Shown here piece by piece: positions 37,204 through 45,573 of a stretch of DNA of 64,000 nucleotides (position 1 is its first letter; the number at the start of each line of letters is the position of its first letter). The notes beneath the pieces were generated by a model, which was given only the letters and a program-made list of their open reading frames with translations, was not told the DNA's origin and made no database searches. The stretch is from Mycobacterium fragae (GTDB lineage: Bacteria > Actinomycetota > Actinomycetes > Mycobacteriales > Mycobacteriaceae). Position numbers and translations under genes: made by a program. Location: contig NZ_LQOW01000008.1 in assembly GCF_002102185.1 (NCBI RefSeq), positions 62,001-126,000 of the forward strand. The letters are read 5' to 3'.

Positions 37204-37817
37204 GGATCCTTCCATAGCGCGAGCAGCTCGTCGGTTGTGGTGATGGTCGCCAGCAGCGACAGCGTATTGTCGATCACCGCGGAACCGTACTCGGCGGGCA
37301 CACCAGCCACGGCATCGCGTGGCACGACGACGCGATATGCGGCGTTGACGGCGTCCATGACCAGGTTGGGAATCGCAACATTCAGGGACACACCGACCGC
37401 GACGATGGTCGACACACCGAGGTTGCGCAGGACGGCGTCGAGATCGGTGCCGCCCATCGGCCCGACGCCATGCCCTCGGGTCAAGACCAGATCGTTTGGT
37501 TCAGGACCTAATTCGGGTAGCAGCGCCGCTCCGGGTGTGCCGGGAACGATGTCCACTTCGCCGCGGCCGATCGCGAAGATCTTGGCGTTGTGATTGGCGC
37601 CGAGCCCGTCGGGCCGTCGGTGCACCAAGCAGTGCACGACGCGCACGCCGGCTGCCCGGGCCGCCGGCAGCAACCTCGCGATGTTGGGTACTGCGACGCG
37701 GCGTGCTTCCTCAGCGAGTACCGCCAACCCGGCATGTGGTCCGACGACGGCGCCCTGACACTCCTGAGTGACGATCGCGGTGTGCCCTGGCGCAGTGAGT
37801 TCTTTGAGTGCTGTCAT
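37200..37817 (-). CDS. Isochorismatase-like protein lacking the catalytic triad
   Basis: This 205-residue protein has the isochorismatase/nicotinamidase fold. Where active members have an Asp-Lys-Cys triad, this one reads Glu19 (VTQECQG) and Ala148 (GVSLNVAIP), and no clear Lys is seen in LTRGHGVGPMGGTDLD. Thiol-based hydrolysis is therefore unlikely; it may be a binding protein, a subunit, or use different chemistry. It is coupled by four-base overlaps to both the Rieske oxygenase and the ligase, so a role in the same pathway is likely. ATG 37817 is preferred over ATG 37847. Confidence 0.8.
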   Translation of the reverse strand: MTALKELTAPGHTAIVTQECQGAVVGPHAGLAVLAEEARRVAVPNIARLLPAARAAGVRVVHCLVHRRPDGLGANHNAKIFAIGRGEVDIVPGTPGAALLPELGPEPNDLVLTRGHGVGPMGGTDLDAVLRNLGVSTIVAVGVSLNVAIPNLVMDAVNAAYRVVVPRDAVAGVPAEYGSAVIDNTLSLLATITTTDELLALWKDP

Positions 37818-38827
37818 GCCGGCACGTCGTAGAACTGAGTCGCCCATTTGCGCAGCGTCATATACGGTTTCGCATCCTGCTTGGCCAGGGGTGGACGCTC
37901 AACGTAGCGCTGGTAGCGCCAGATCTCCAGGTCGTCCCAGACGGTCGACAGGAATTGCTGTTCGATACGCTCGCGCAGCGCGTCCGGCGGCACCTCGGAG
38001 TCGTCGCCGGGGATTCGCGGCCACCAGATCGAGTAGAACAGGTCGGAACACTCGTCGTCGACGGGCGTGCAAGTGAATATCAGCCGATGGTTCTGCATGC
38101 CTTCGAAGGCGCTGATCGCCCCACCGAGCCCGAACAAGTGACTGTGGAACCGCAAGGCCATCTCGTCGGGGTCGTCGCTGCTTGCATCCGGAAAGCCCGC
38201 GACGAATTGCCATTCGTGGTCCACGATTTTCCAGTCCAGCATCCTGGGTGTCACTGTGGCGTGATGCACGTATTGGAAATGGGCACTGTCGGGGGCGTTT
38301 TCCGCCACAATCTGCGGGTGCACCGGTTCGCGTTCCACCCGCCGGGAGAACTCCGGGTATGCCCGGTAGTAGGCCGCGGGATCGGTTTCGAACTGCGGGA
38401 ACTTGTAGAAGATGTCCGGCATGTCCCACTGCGGCTCCTTGCCCTCCGGTTGGTGCCACACGAAGACACACTCATACTGCTCCCGCACCGGGTACACGCG
38501 CAGTGTCAGCGCGCGGTTGGGCCGGTCCGGCTGATATGGAATGAATTTGTTGTTACCATCGGGACCCCAGCGCCAGCCGTGAAACGGGCACTCCACACAG
38601 TCGCCCACCACCTTGCCGCCGTGCCCGATGTGTGCGCCCAGGTGTTTGCAGTGCGCTTCCAGTACGTGCAGCTCACCGGATTCGTCGCGGTAGGCGACCA
38701 GGTCTTCGCCGAAGTATCGGAGCGGGCGGACCTCACCGGTCGGAAACTCCGGCGACCAGCCGATCATGAACCATCCGGTGACCTTCCACGTGAACGGGAC
38801 CTTCACGGCGGCGCCTTCCACACTCAT
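37814..38827 (-). CDS. Rieske non-heme iron oxygenase (KshA-like)
   Basis: This 337-residue oxygenase component hydroxylates an unactivated carbon using NADH-derived electrons. The Rieske cluster ligands are C60-x-H62 and C80-x2-H83 with 17 residues between. The mononuclear iron site begins D180, H183, H188 (DSAHFQYVHH). The layout resembles KshA, the steroid 9-alpha-hydroxylase, but ring substrates differ within this group. No matching KshB-type reductase is in the window. The frame extends upstream over the divergent gene; ATG 38827 is the natural start. An operator-like site lies nine bases upstream. Confidence 0.92.
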   Translation of the reverse strand: MSVEGAAVKVPFTWKVTGWFMIGWSPEFPTGEVRPLRYFGEDLVAYRDESGELHVLEAHCKHLGAHIGHGGKVVGDCVECPFHGWRWGPDGNNKFIPYQPDRPNRALTLRVYPVREQYECVFVWHQPEGKEPQWDMPDIFYKFPQFETDPAAYYRAYPEFSRRVEREPVHPQIVAENAPDSAHFQYVHHATVTPRMLDWKIVDHEWQFVAGFPDASSDDPDEMALRFHSHLFGLGGAISAFEGMQNHRLIFTCTPVDDECSDLFYSIWWPRIPGDDSEVPPDALRERIEQQFLSTVWDDLEIWRYQRYVERPPLAKQDAKPYMTLRKWATQFYDVPA

Positions 38828-38835
38828 CGGGCTGA

Positions 38836-38854
38836 TACTAAATTCGTTACAGTA
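38836..38854. promoter_or_regulatory. Operator-like element TACTAAAT-TCG-TTACAGTA
   Basis: In the 57-bp divergent gap between the Rieske oxygenase (38827) and SnoaL-like (38885) genes, the right arm TTACAGTA is identical to the palindrome at 35517-35535; the left arm TACTAAAT matches its partner in five of eight positions. It could control both directions. Confidence 0.5.
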
Positions 38855-38884
38855 TAGATTTCGGGCCGAGGGAGGCATAGCAGG

Positions 38885-39328
38885 GTGATCGACGAGCTTG
38901 AAGCGTTGCGGCAGTTGAAGGCGCGCTACTGCCGTTTCCTCGATACCAAGGACGCCGAGGGCTGGCGCAGCCTGTTCAGCACCGACGTGGTGGTCACGTT
39001 GGACATGGCGGCCTCGACCCGCGGTGCCGACCCGATGACGGCCCCGCCTGTCGAGGGCGTGGACAACTTCGTTCCGAGGGTGCTGGCCGGCCTGCAGGAC
39101 GCGGCCACCATGCATCACTGCCATACCCCGGAGCTCACGCTCACCTCGGCTACCAGCGCTTCCGGTATCTGGGCGATGGAAGACTGGATCATCTTCGGCG
39201 ACGGCCGCGAATTACACGGCGCCGGTCATTACCACGAGACGTACGAGAAGCAAGACGGCACTTGGCGGATCAAGACGTTGCATCTGACCCGAACCATCGT
39301 GAGGGTGACCGGTGGTGACGAGGACTGA
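38885..39328 (+). CDS. SnoaL-like (NTF2-fold) protein
   Basis: This 147-residue single-domain protein has the NTF2/SnoaL-like cone fold, with N-terminal LRQLKARYCRFLDTKDAEGWRS, a common opening for this group, and later WAMEDWIIFGDGRELHGAGHYHE. Members include dehydratases, isomerases and hydroxysteroid-type enzymes, and many have unknown roles. GTG 38885 follows GGGAGG. It diverges from the Rieske oxygenase and probably shares its control. Confidence 0.85.
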   Translation: MIDELEALRQLKARYCRFLDTKDAEGWRSLFSTDVVVTLDMAASTRGADPMTAPPVEGVDNFVPRVLAGLQDAATMHHCHTPELTLTSATSASGIWAMEDWIIFGDGRELHGAGHYHETYEKQDGTWRIKTLHLTRTIVRVTGGDED

Positions 39329-39358
39329 TCGCGCGCACCTCATCGCGCTGGAATACCC

Positions 39359-40486
39359 ATGTCGTTGACGACGCGTGCGGTCGACATCACCCGCGAGCTG
39401 AGCCTGGTGGTGCCGCGAACGGTGGCCGGCCTCACCGAATCGACGGGCTGGGCCGCGGCGTCGCCTCGCGGAGTGCGACAATTCGGCGAGGTCATGCTCG
39501 ACGAGCTTGTGCTGGCTGGCTTTTCGCTCTTGAGTGGCGGTTTGTCGGAACAGGTACGGCCACTGAGCGCATGCGCCGCTGCGGCCGAGGAGCTGTCGAC
39601 GTTGGGCATTGACCGGGCACACGCCGCCCCAGACCCATTGCGGGTGAGCACGATCCGGCGCCGTCGTATCGGCACACTGGCGTACGAGCGCTTGACGTTC
39701 GAACACGATCCCGCGCTGCCCCGCACGCTGGAAGCTGCGGGGCTGGGCGGCCCGGCGACCGCGGTGGTGCACCTGTGCCGGCATCGCGACGGGCCACGGC
39801 CCTGGCTGATCTGGGTGCACGGCGCCGGTCAGGGCCGCCCGGAGGACCTGTTGGTGTCTCGCGCCGGGCGGCTGCAGCGCAGGCTGGGCTTCAACGTTGC
39901 TGTGCCGGTCCAGCCCGGTCACGGCAGCCGGCGCGGCCAGTGGCCGCCTTATCCGGATACGGATCCGCTGATCAATGTCGCAGGCATGATGCGCGCGGTA
40001 TCAGAGATTCGCGCCGTCGTGCAATGGGTGCAGCGGCAGGCGAGTGCCGTTGTGGTCTCCGGGGTTTCGATGGGCAGCGCGGTGGCGGCACTGGTTTCAC
40101 ACTTCGAGAAGCGGATCGACGCCGTCGCACTGTTCACCCCGATCCTGGGCCTCAACGCGATGATCGCGCGCCACTTGGCGCGCTGGGGATCGTCGCGTGA
40201 TGGCTTCCGGCAGCTGTTGGGATCGCCGGAGGTGGCGCTGCTGACATCGGTGATCGATCCGCTGAGCGTCGAGCCGGCGCCGCCGCGGCATCGCCGGCTG
40301 ATCGTCGGAGCGTGGCACGACCGGATGGCGATGCGCGAGCCGGCCCTCGCGTTGCAGCGGCGGTGGGGCGGTCAGTTCTATTGGTACGACGGCAGCCACG
40401 TCGGTCACATCTTCTCCCGGCGCGTGCAGGCGATCTCCGAGCGATTCCTGCGCGAAGTGGCCACCGGTGAAGGAGTTGCGACTTGA
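39359..40486 (+). CDS. Alpha/beta hydrolase-like protein
   Basis: This 375-residue protein has an N-terminal helical extension of about 130 residues before the alpha/beta-hydrolase core. The core shows the oxyanion loop WVHGAGQGRPED, the Ser elbow VVSGVSMGSAVA, and a late His in DGSHVGHIFS. It therefore has a plausible Ser-His catalytic pair, although the acid is not clear. It resembles the ABHD18-like family of uncharacterised hydrolases. It overlaps the LLM gene downstream by four bases. Confidence 0.8.
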   Translation: MSLTTRAVDITRELSLVVPRTVAGLTESTGWAAASPRGVRQFGEVMLDELVLAGFSLLSGGLSEQVRPLSACAAAAEELSTLGIDRAHAAPDPLRVSTIRRRRIGTLAYERLTFEHDPALPRTLEAAGLGGPATAVVHLCRHRDGPRPWLIWVHGAGQGRPEDLLVSRAGRLQRRLGFNVAVPVQPGHGSRRGQWPPYPDTDPLINVAGMMRAVSEIRAVVQWVQRQASAVVVSGVSMGSAVAALVSHFEKRIDAVALFTPILGLNAMIARHLARWGSSRDGFRQLLGSPEVALLTSVIDPLSVEPAPPRHRRLIVGAWHDRMAMREPALALQRRWGGQFYWYDGSHVGHIFSRRVQAISERFLREVATGEGVAT

Positions 40487-41529
40487 CCGATCGGATCCTT
40501 GACGAATTGGGCTACTACTTGTTGGCGGGCGCCGGCGGGGAAGGTCCGGCATCCTTGATGGATGAGGCCCGCCGCGGGGAGGAGTTGGGTTTCGGCACCG
40601 CATTCGTTTCCGAACGCTGGAACGTCAAGGAGGCGTCGTCTCTCGTCGGCGCCGCGTGCGCGGTGACCAGCCGCATGCAGATCGCCACCGCCGCAACCAA
40701 TCACAACACCCGTCATCCGCTGATCATCGGATCGTGGGCGACCACGATGCATCGCCTCTCCGGTGGCCGGTTCACGCTGGGCATCGGCCGCGGCATCGGC
40801 CCCATCTACAGCGCGTTCGGCATTCCGGCGGTAATGACCGCGCAGATGGAGGATTGGGCCCAGGTCATGCGCCGTTTGTGGCACGGCGAGGTGATCTTCA
40901 ACCACGACGGCCCGATGGGCAAGTACCCGGTGCTGTTCCTCGATCCGGACTTCAATGAGGACATCCGACTGGCATTGGTGGCGTTCGGGCCCAAGTCGCT
41001 TGCGCTCGGAGGACGCGTTTTCGACGACGTCATCCTTCATACCTACTTCACCCCGGAGACGTTGCAGCGCTGCGTCAAGACCGTCAAAGAGGCCGCGGAG
41101 CAGGCTGGCCGTGATCCGGACACGGTGCGGGTGTGGTCGTGCTTTGCGACGGTCGGCGACCACCTTCCCGAGCCTTTGCGGCTGAAGAAGACCGTCGCCC
41201 GGCTGGCCACCTACCTTCAGGGTTACGGCGATTTGATGGTGCGGACGAATGGTTGGGATCCCGCTGTGCTGCAACGATTCCGGGACGACCCCGTGGTGAC
41301 CTCGATTCCCGGCGGAATCGACCACAAGGCCACGGCCGAGCAGATCGAGCACATCGCTGGATTGATTCCAGACGAATGGCTGGAACCGTCGGCCACCGGG
41401 TCAGCGCAGCAGTGCGTGGAACGCATTCGCAGGGAGTTCGACTACGGCGCCGACGCGGTGATCATGCACGGCGCAACGCCCGACGAACTGCAACCCGTCG
41501 TCGCCGCGTACCGCGCCGTGCAACCATGA
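40483..41529 (+). CDS. LLM-class F420-dependent oxidoreductase (MSMEG_2249-like)
   Basis: This 348-residue TIM-barrel flavoprotein-like enzyme is of the luciferase-like monooxygenase class. It has VSERWNVKEASSL, ATAATNHNTRHP, and the phosphate-binding GRFTLGIGRGIGP typical of F420-dependent members. The likely start is TTG at 40483, overlapping the previous stop. It probably transfers hydride from F420H2 to a cyclic alcohol/ketone or alkene. A second LLM enzyme of a different subfamily lies at 44541. Confidence 0.88.
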   Translation: MTDRILDELGYYLLAGAGGEGPASLMDEARRGEELGFGTAFVSERWNVKEASSLVGAACAVTSRMQIATAATNHNTRHPLIIGSWATTMHRLSGGRFTLGIGRGIGPIYSAFGIPAVMTAQMEDWAQVMRRLWHGEVIFNHDGPMGKYPVLFLDPDFNEDIRLALVAFGPKSLALGGRVFDDVILHTYFTPETLQRCVKTVKEAAEQAGRDPDTVRVWSCFATVGDHLPEPLRLKKTVARLATYLQGYGDLMVRTNGWDPAVLQRFRDDPVVTSIPGGIDHKATAEQIEHIAGLIPDEWLEPSATGSAQQCVERIRREFDYGADAVIMHGATPDELQPVVAAYRAVQP

Positions 41530-42370
41530 GAGCTATGTCGCAGTACTTGCAGGACAAGGTCATCATCGTGACCGGCGCAGCCAGCGGCTTCGGCAAGCTG
41601 ATTTCGGAAAAGTGCGCCGCCGGTGGCGCGCGGGTCGTCGGTGTGGACGTCAACGCCGAAGGCCTGAACGAGGTTTTCGAGGGTATCTGGGCCGCGGGTT
41701 TCCAAGCCACCACGCATGTCGCAGACGTCGCCGACATGGTCCAGGTCAAGGCCGCGGCCCGACACGCCGTCGACACTTACGGCGCCATCGACGTGATTGT
41801 GAACAACGCAGGTGTGATGCCGCTGGCGTTCTTCGCCGACCACGAACGCGCCTGGGAGAGATGGCACAATGCGATCGACATCAACATCAAAGGCGTCGTG
41901 AACGGCATATCGGCCGTCTACGACACGATGATCGAGCAGGGCCGAGGCCACGTCGTCAACATTTCGTCCATCTACGGCAACGCCGGAACCGAGGGCTCCG
42001 GCGTCTACAGCGCCACCAAGGCGGCGGTGGACGTGCTCTCCGATTCGTTGCGGGTCGAGGCCCAGGGCAGGATCAAGGTGACCACGGTCAAGCCGACCGG
42101 TGTCCTGGGGACCAATCTCGCCAGCGGAGTCGTCAACGAAGCGGCGGCCGTCGGCATCGTCGGGCACAAAGCCGCTCAGTTCTTGGAGAACGTCGGCAAC
42201 TTGCAGAACGGGGCCCTTCGATCCGAGCAGACCGACGTCGACTCGATGGAGTACTGGCTGATCACCCCGATGACCTGGCCGACGCGGTGGTGCACGTCAT
42301 CGACCAGCCCTGGGGAATCAACATCAGCGACATCACGGTGCGGGCGAGCGGCGAGGACTACGTCTACTGA
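41526..42370 (+). pseudogene. SDR oxidoreductase broken by a one-base deletion in a C run
   Basis: From ATG 41526 (overlapping the LLM stop) or 41535, the frame reads a complete SDR core: TGAASGFGKL, NNAG, VNISSIYG, and catalytic YSATK. At the CCCC run 42265-42268 the frame shifts. With one extra C it reads LITPDDLADAVVHVIDQPWG and on to a proper C-terminus SGEDYVY with stop at 42368-42370. Without it, a wrong frame runs on to 42683. The deletion removes only about 35 terminal residues. It could be a homopolymer consensus error. Confidence 0.8.
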
Positions 42371-42392
42371 CCCGTCTGCACGCGCCAGCTCG

Positions 42393-43889
42393 TTACGGCA
42401 CGATGACGGTGCGGCTCACCGGTTCTGCGGCGGCTTGTCGGCTGTGGATACCTCGCTTGAGGGAAGCAAGCAGCGCATCACGCGTCTCGCGAGGGTCGAT
42501 CAATTCGTCGAAACCCATGTGTTCGGCCGACCGGTACGACGCCTGCAGCTCCGCATTTCGCAGCTTGGCGGACAAGTCTTCGCCCGCGTGCGACGCGCGG
42601 CTCAGCGCCGCCGCGCTCATGGCACCCATCGTCGCGCCGGGATAGGCGAAAGTCGCCACCTGGTCGTCGAACCCCAACAGTGACATGACCATCGAGCCGA
42701 ACCCGTAGGCCTTGCGCAGCGTGAGGTGCAGCTTCAAGGTGGTCGCCGCGGTCTGGGCGGCGAACATCCGCGCGCCGGCCCGCAGCACGCCCTCGCGCTC
42801 GGACCGGCTGCCCGGCAGCATGCCGGGGTTGTCGGCGAGGAAGACGATCGGCAGGTGAAACGAGTCGGCCACCATGATGAAGTGCGCCGCCTTGTCGGCG
42901 GCATCGGCGTCGATCGAGCCGGCCAGCACCTGGGGTTGATTGGCCACCACCGCTACCGGATGACCACCCAGATGGGCCAGCGCGCAGATGATCGCCTTGC
43001 CGAACTGCGGCTGAACCTCGAACCAATCCGGCCGATCGAAGATCACGTCGAGCACCGCGCGCATGTCATAGATGCGCCGGTTGTCCCGGGAGACGATGTC
43101 GAGCAACTCGGGCGTGGGCCGTGCTCCGCTCGTTTCGTCCGCGGGCAGCTGCGAGGGGTAGGACCAGGCGCTCGGCGGGAAGTACGACAGGTAGCGGCGA
43201 ATGTCTTCCAGCACGGCCTCGTCATCTTCGGCGACGTTGTGAATCACCCCGCTGGGCAAAGCGACGTCCGGTCCGCCGAGGTCCTCCTTCGAAATATCTT
43301 CTCCGGTGGACTCTTTGACGACGGGAGGTCCGGCGGTGAAGATCGCGCCCTGCGCGCTCATGATCCGAAAGTCACACACCGGAGCCACCAATGCGCCGTG
43401 TCCCGCGGACGGGCCGAGCACCGCGGAGACGGTCGGAACCCTGCCTGAGCACCGCGTCTGGGCGAGCAGGTCGGTCGGGGTGCGTCCGTAGTGACCGCCG
43501 GTGGGACGAAAGCCGGCGCCTTCCAACAGCATCACCAGCGGAATTTTGTCGCGTAGCGCCAGTTCCGCGATGCGGTAGCGCTTGGAGTTGCCCCCGGGCC
43601 CGATGCTGCCGGCCATCGTGGTGAAATCCTCGGCGCCCACCATCACCGGCGAGCCGTTGACCACACCCGAGCCGACGACGATCCCGTCGGCCGCGATCTC
43701 GCCACCGACGAGCGTGCCGAGTTCGCGGAACGTGCCCGGGTCGAGGAGCCGGTTGATCCGCGCCCGGGCGTCGAGTTTGCCCTTGCCGCGGTGTTTGGCA
43801 AGCCGTTCGGGACCGCCCATCGCCCACGTGTGCTGGCGGCGACGGCCGAGGTCGTCGAGCGTCTCCTCCCAGTCGGGGGACTTTGTCAT
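42393..43889 (-). CDS. Acyl-CoA carboxylase beta (carboxyltransferase) subunit
   Basis: This 498-residue carboxyltransferase of the AccD/PccB/MccB family transfers CO2 from carboxybiotin to an acyl-CoA. The N-terminal MGGPERLAKHRGKGKLDARAR and the second-half segments LAGSIDADAADKAAHFI and FLADNPGMLPGS match the family. No biotin carboxylase or BCCP gene is in the window, so it would borrow an AccA subunit encoded elsewhere. ATG 43889 is the usual start, although the frame continues upstream over the divergent gene. It converges with the broken SDR. Confidence 0.9.
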   Translation of the reverse strand: MTKSPDWEETLDDLGRRRQHTWAMGGPERLAKHRGKGKLDARARINRLLDPGTFRELGTLVGGEIAADGIVVGSGVVNGSPVMVGAEDFTTMAGSIGPGGNSKRYRIAELALRDKIPLVMLLEGAGFRPTGGHYGRTPTDLLAQTRCSGRVPTVSAVLGPSAGHGALVAPVCDFRIMSAQGAIFTAGPPVVKESTGEDISKEDLGGPDVALPSGVIHNVAEDDEAVLEDIRRYLSYFPPSAWSYPSQLPADETSGARPTPELLDIVSRDNRRIYDMRAVLDVIFDRPDWFEVQPQFGKAIICALAHLGGHPVAVVANQPQVLAGSIDADAADKAAHFIMVADSFHLPIVFLADNPGMLPGSRSEREGVLRAGARMFAAQTAATTLKLHLTLRKAYGFGSMVMSLLGFDDQVATFAYPGATMGAMSAAALSRASHAGEDLSAKLRNAELQASYRSAEHMGFDELIDPRETRDALLASLKRGIHSRQAAAEPVSRTVIVP

Positions 43890-43930
43890 CCGCAGGTCCT
43901 CACTCGTCGGCCGACAGGTACCGAAGTGCT

Positions 43931-43937
43931 TACTGTA
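43931..43937. promoter_or_regulatory. Single TACTGTA half-site between carboxyltransferase and PPOX genes
   Basis: A TACTGTA half-site lies in the 107-bp divergent gap between the genes at 43889 and 43997. No convincing second arm is seen at the spacing used at 35517-35535. It could be a degenerate operator or a -10 box for the rightward gene. Confidence 0.3.
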
Positions 43938-43996
43938 GCCTCTGCGAGAGGTGCGCGGCCACCGGCCATGCCACCAACGGAGGATGGAGCGCTGCG

Positions 43997-44455
43997 ATGA
44001 CAATCCGGTTGACGGTGGACGAGGCGTGGGAAGTAGTCGAATCGGCGCATACCGGGATTTTCACCACCCTGCGACGAGACGGAATGCCGATCGCGTTACC
44101 CGTGTGGTTTGTGGTCGAAGATCGCAGTATCGCGATGATGACGCCGGCCGGCACCAAGAAGATCGCCCGGATCCGGCACGATCCCCGGGCATCGTTCCTG
44201 GTGGAATCGGGAGAACGCTGGTCCGAGTTGCGCGGGGTCCACTTCACCGGACGTGTCGAGGTCGTCGAGGATACCGCGGCCACTTCCCGAATCGAGGCCA
44301 CCGTCAACGCGAAGTACGCGGCGTTTCGCCCACCCGTCGCAAACCTGCCCGCGGCGACCCAGGCCTACTACGCGAAACAGGTATTTTTGCGCTTCGTGCC
44401 CGAGGGTCGAATTCTGACATGGGACAACGCCCGCATCGCGATGAAGCAGTCATAG
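43997..44455 (+). CDS. PPOX-fold flavin/F420-type oxidoreductase
   Basis: This 152-residue split beta-barrel protein is of the pyridoxamine 5'-phosphate oxidase-like family. It has GIFTTLRRDGMPIALPVWF and TPAGTKKIARIRHDPRASFLV, typical of small F420- or FMN-binding members. The ATG follows a GGAGG-containing stretch; the longer upstream frame is a shadow. It heads a short rightward group with an LLM enzyme and a P450, so it may share F420 redox chemistry with them. Confidence 0.85.
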   Translation: MTIRLTVDEAWEVVESAHTGIFTTLRRDGMPIALPVWFVVEDRSIAMMTPAGTKKIARIRHDPRASFLVESGERWSELRGVHFTGRVEVVEDTAATSRIEATVNAKYAAFRPPVANLPAATQAYYAKQVFLRFVPEGRILTWDNARIAMKQS

Positions 44456-44522
44456 CGAAGTAGCTGATGTCGCAGCGCTTTTGCCGTTGCGCGGCCGTCG
44501 GCATTGACCCTACCGAATAGCT

Positions 44523-44541
44523 TACTGTAACTTCTCGAGTA
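44523..44541. promoter_or_regulatory. Operator-like element TACTGTAA-CTT-CTCGAGTA at a gene start
   Basis: The left arm TACTGTAA is identical to the 35517 palindrome; the right arm matches in five of eight positions and runs into the ATG of the LLM gene at 44541. If TACTGT serves as the -10 box the transcript would be nearly leaderless. Both roles are compatible. Confidence 0.45.
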
Positions 44542-45563
44542 TGACGCCCGGGCGCGGCCTCAAGATCGACGGGGGGATCTTCAGCGACCTTGCCCGCGTC
44601 CCCGCGCTGGCCGCCGATCTCGAGCAACAGGGCTACGACGGATGCTGGTCAGCAGAGACCAACCATGATCCGTTCCTGCCGCTGGCACTGGCCGCCGAGC
44701 ACACGTCGAAAATCGAGCTCGGCACCAGCATCGCAGTGGCATTCGCCCGTAACCCGATGACAGTCGCCAACATTGGGTGGGACCTGCAGACCTACTCGCA
44801 GGGGCGGTTCATCCTCGGACTCGGCACCCAAATCAAGCCGCACATCGAAAAACGATTCAGCATGCCATGGAGTCATCCGGTTCGTCGCATGCGCGAATTC
44901 GTGCTGGCGCTGCATGCGATCTGGTCGGCGTGGAATGACGGTGCCAGGCTGCACTTCGAGGGCGAGTTCTATACGCACAAGCTCATGACGCCGATGTTCG
45001 CGCCTGAGCCGCAGCCGTTTTCCGCGCCGAAGATCTTCATCGCCGCGGTGGGCGAAGCGATGACCGAGATGTGCGGCGAGGTCGCCGACGGCATGCTCGG
45101 CCACGCGTTCACAACGAAGCGTTATCTCGAGGACGTGACCATGCCAGCCCTGCTGCGCGGCTTGCAGCGCTCCGGTCGGGATCGGCGCGAGTTCCAGCTG
45201 TCCTTCCCGATGTTCGTCGTGACCGGTGACACGGACGCTGAATTCGAAGCCGCCGCTGCCGCCACCCGCAAGCAGATCGCCTTCTACGGATCGACGCCCG
45301 CTTATCGCCGGGTACTCGAGCTGCACGGTTGGGGCGAATTGCAAACAGAACTGCACCGCCTCTCGCTTGAGGGCGCATGGGACACAATGGGCACGCTGAT
45401 CGATGACGAGATGCTCGAGGCTTTCGCCGTTGTCGCGCCGGTCGACAAAGTCGCAGCCGCTCTGCGAAGCCGTTGCGACAGCGTTGTGGACCGCGTGCTG
45501 CCGGGCTTTGCGACCGCTTCCAAGGCCACCGTCACCGCCGTAATGCAAGAGTTGCGCCAGTAA
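44541..45563 (+). CDS. LLM-class F420-dependent oxidoreductase (MSMEG_2256-like)
   Basis: This 340-residue LLM enzyme has YDGCWSAETNHDPFLPLALA, GTSIAVAFARNPM and FILGLGTQIKPHIEKRF, features of the F420-dependent MSMEG_2256 subgroup as I recall it. It probably acts on a hydrophobic ketone or alcohol with F420. No Shine-Dalgarno is visible and a TACTGTAA element abuts the ATG, so leaderless translation is possible. It is followed 10 bp later by a P450 gene. Confidence 0.88.
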   Translation: MTPGRGLKIDGGIFSDLARVPALAADLEQQGYDGCWSAETNHDPFLPLALAAEHTSKIELGTSIAVAFARNPMTVANIGWDLQTYSQGRFILGLGTQIKPHIEKRFSMPWSHPVRRMREFVLALHAIWSAWNDGARLHFEGEFYTHKLMTPMFAPEPQPFSAPKIFIAAVGEAMTEMCGEVADGMLGHAFTTKRYLEDVTMPALLRGLQRSGRDRREFQLSFPMFVVTGDTDAEFEAAAAATRKQIAFYGSTPAYRRVLELHGWGELQTELHRLSLEGAWDTMGTLIDDEMLEAFAVVAPVDKVAAALRSRCDSVVDRVLPGFATASKATVTAVMQELRQ

Positions 45564-45573
45564 GGAGCCGCCG

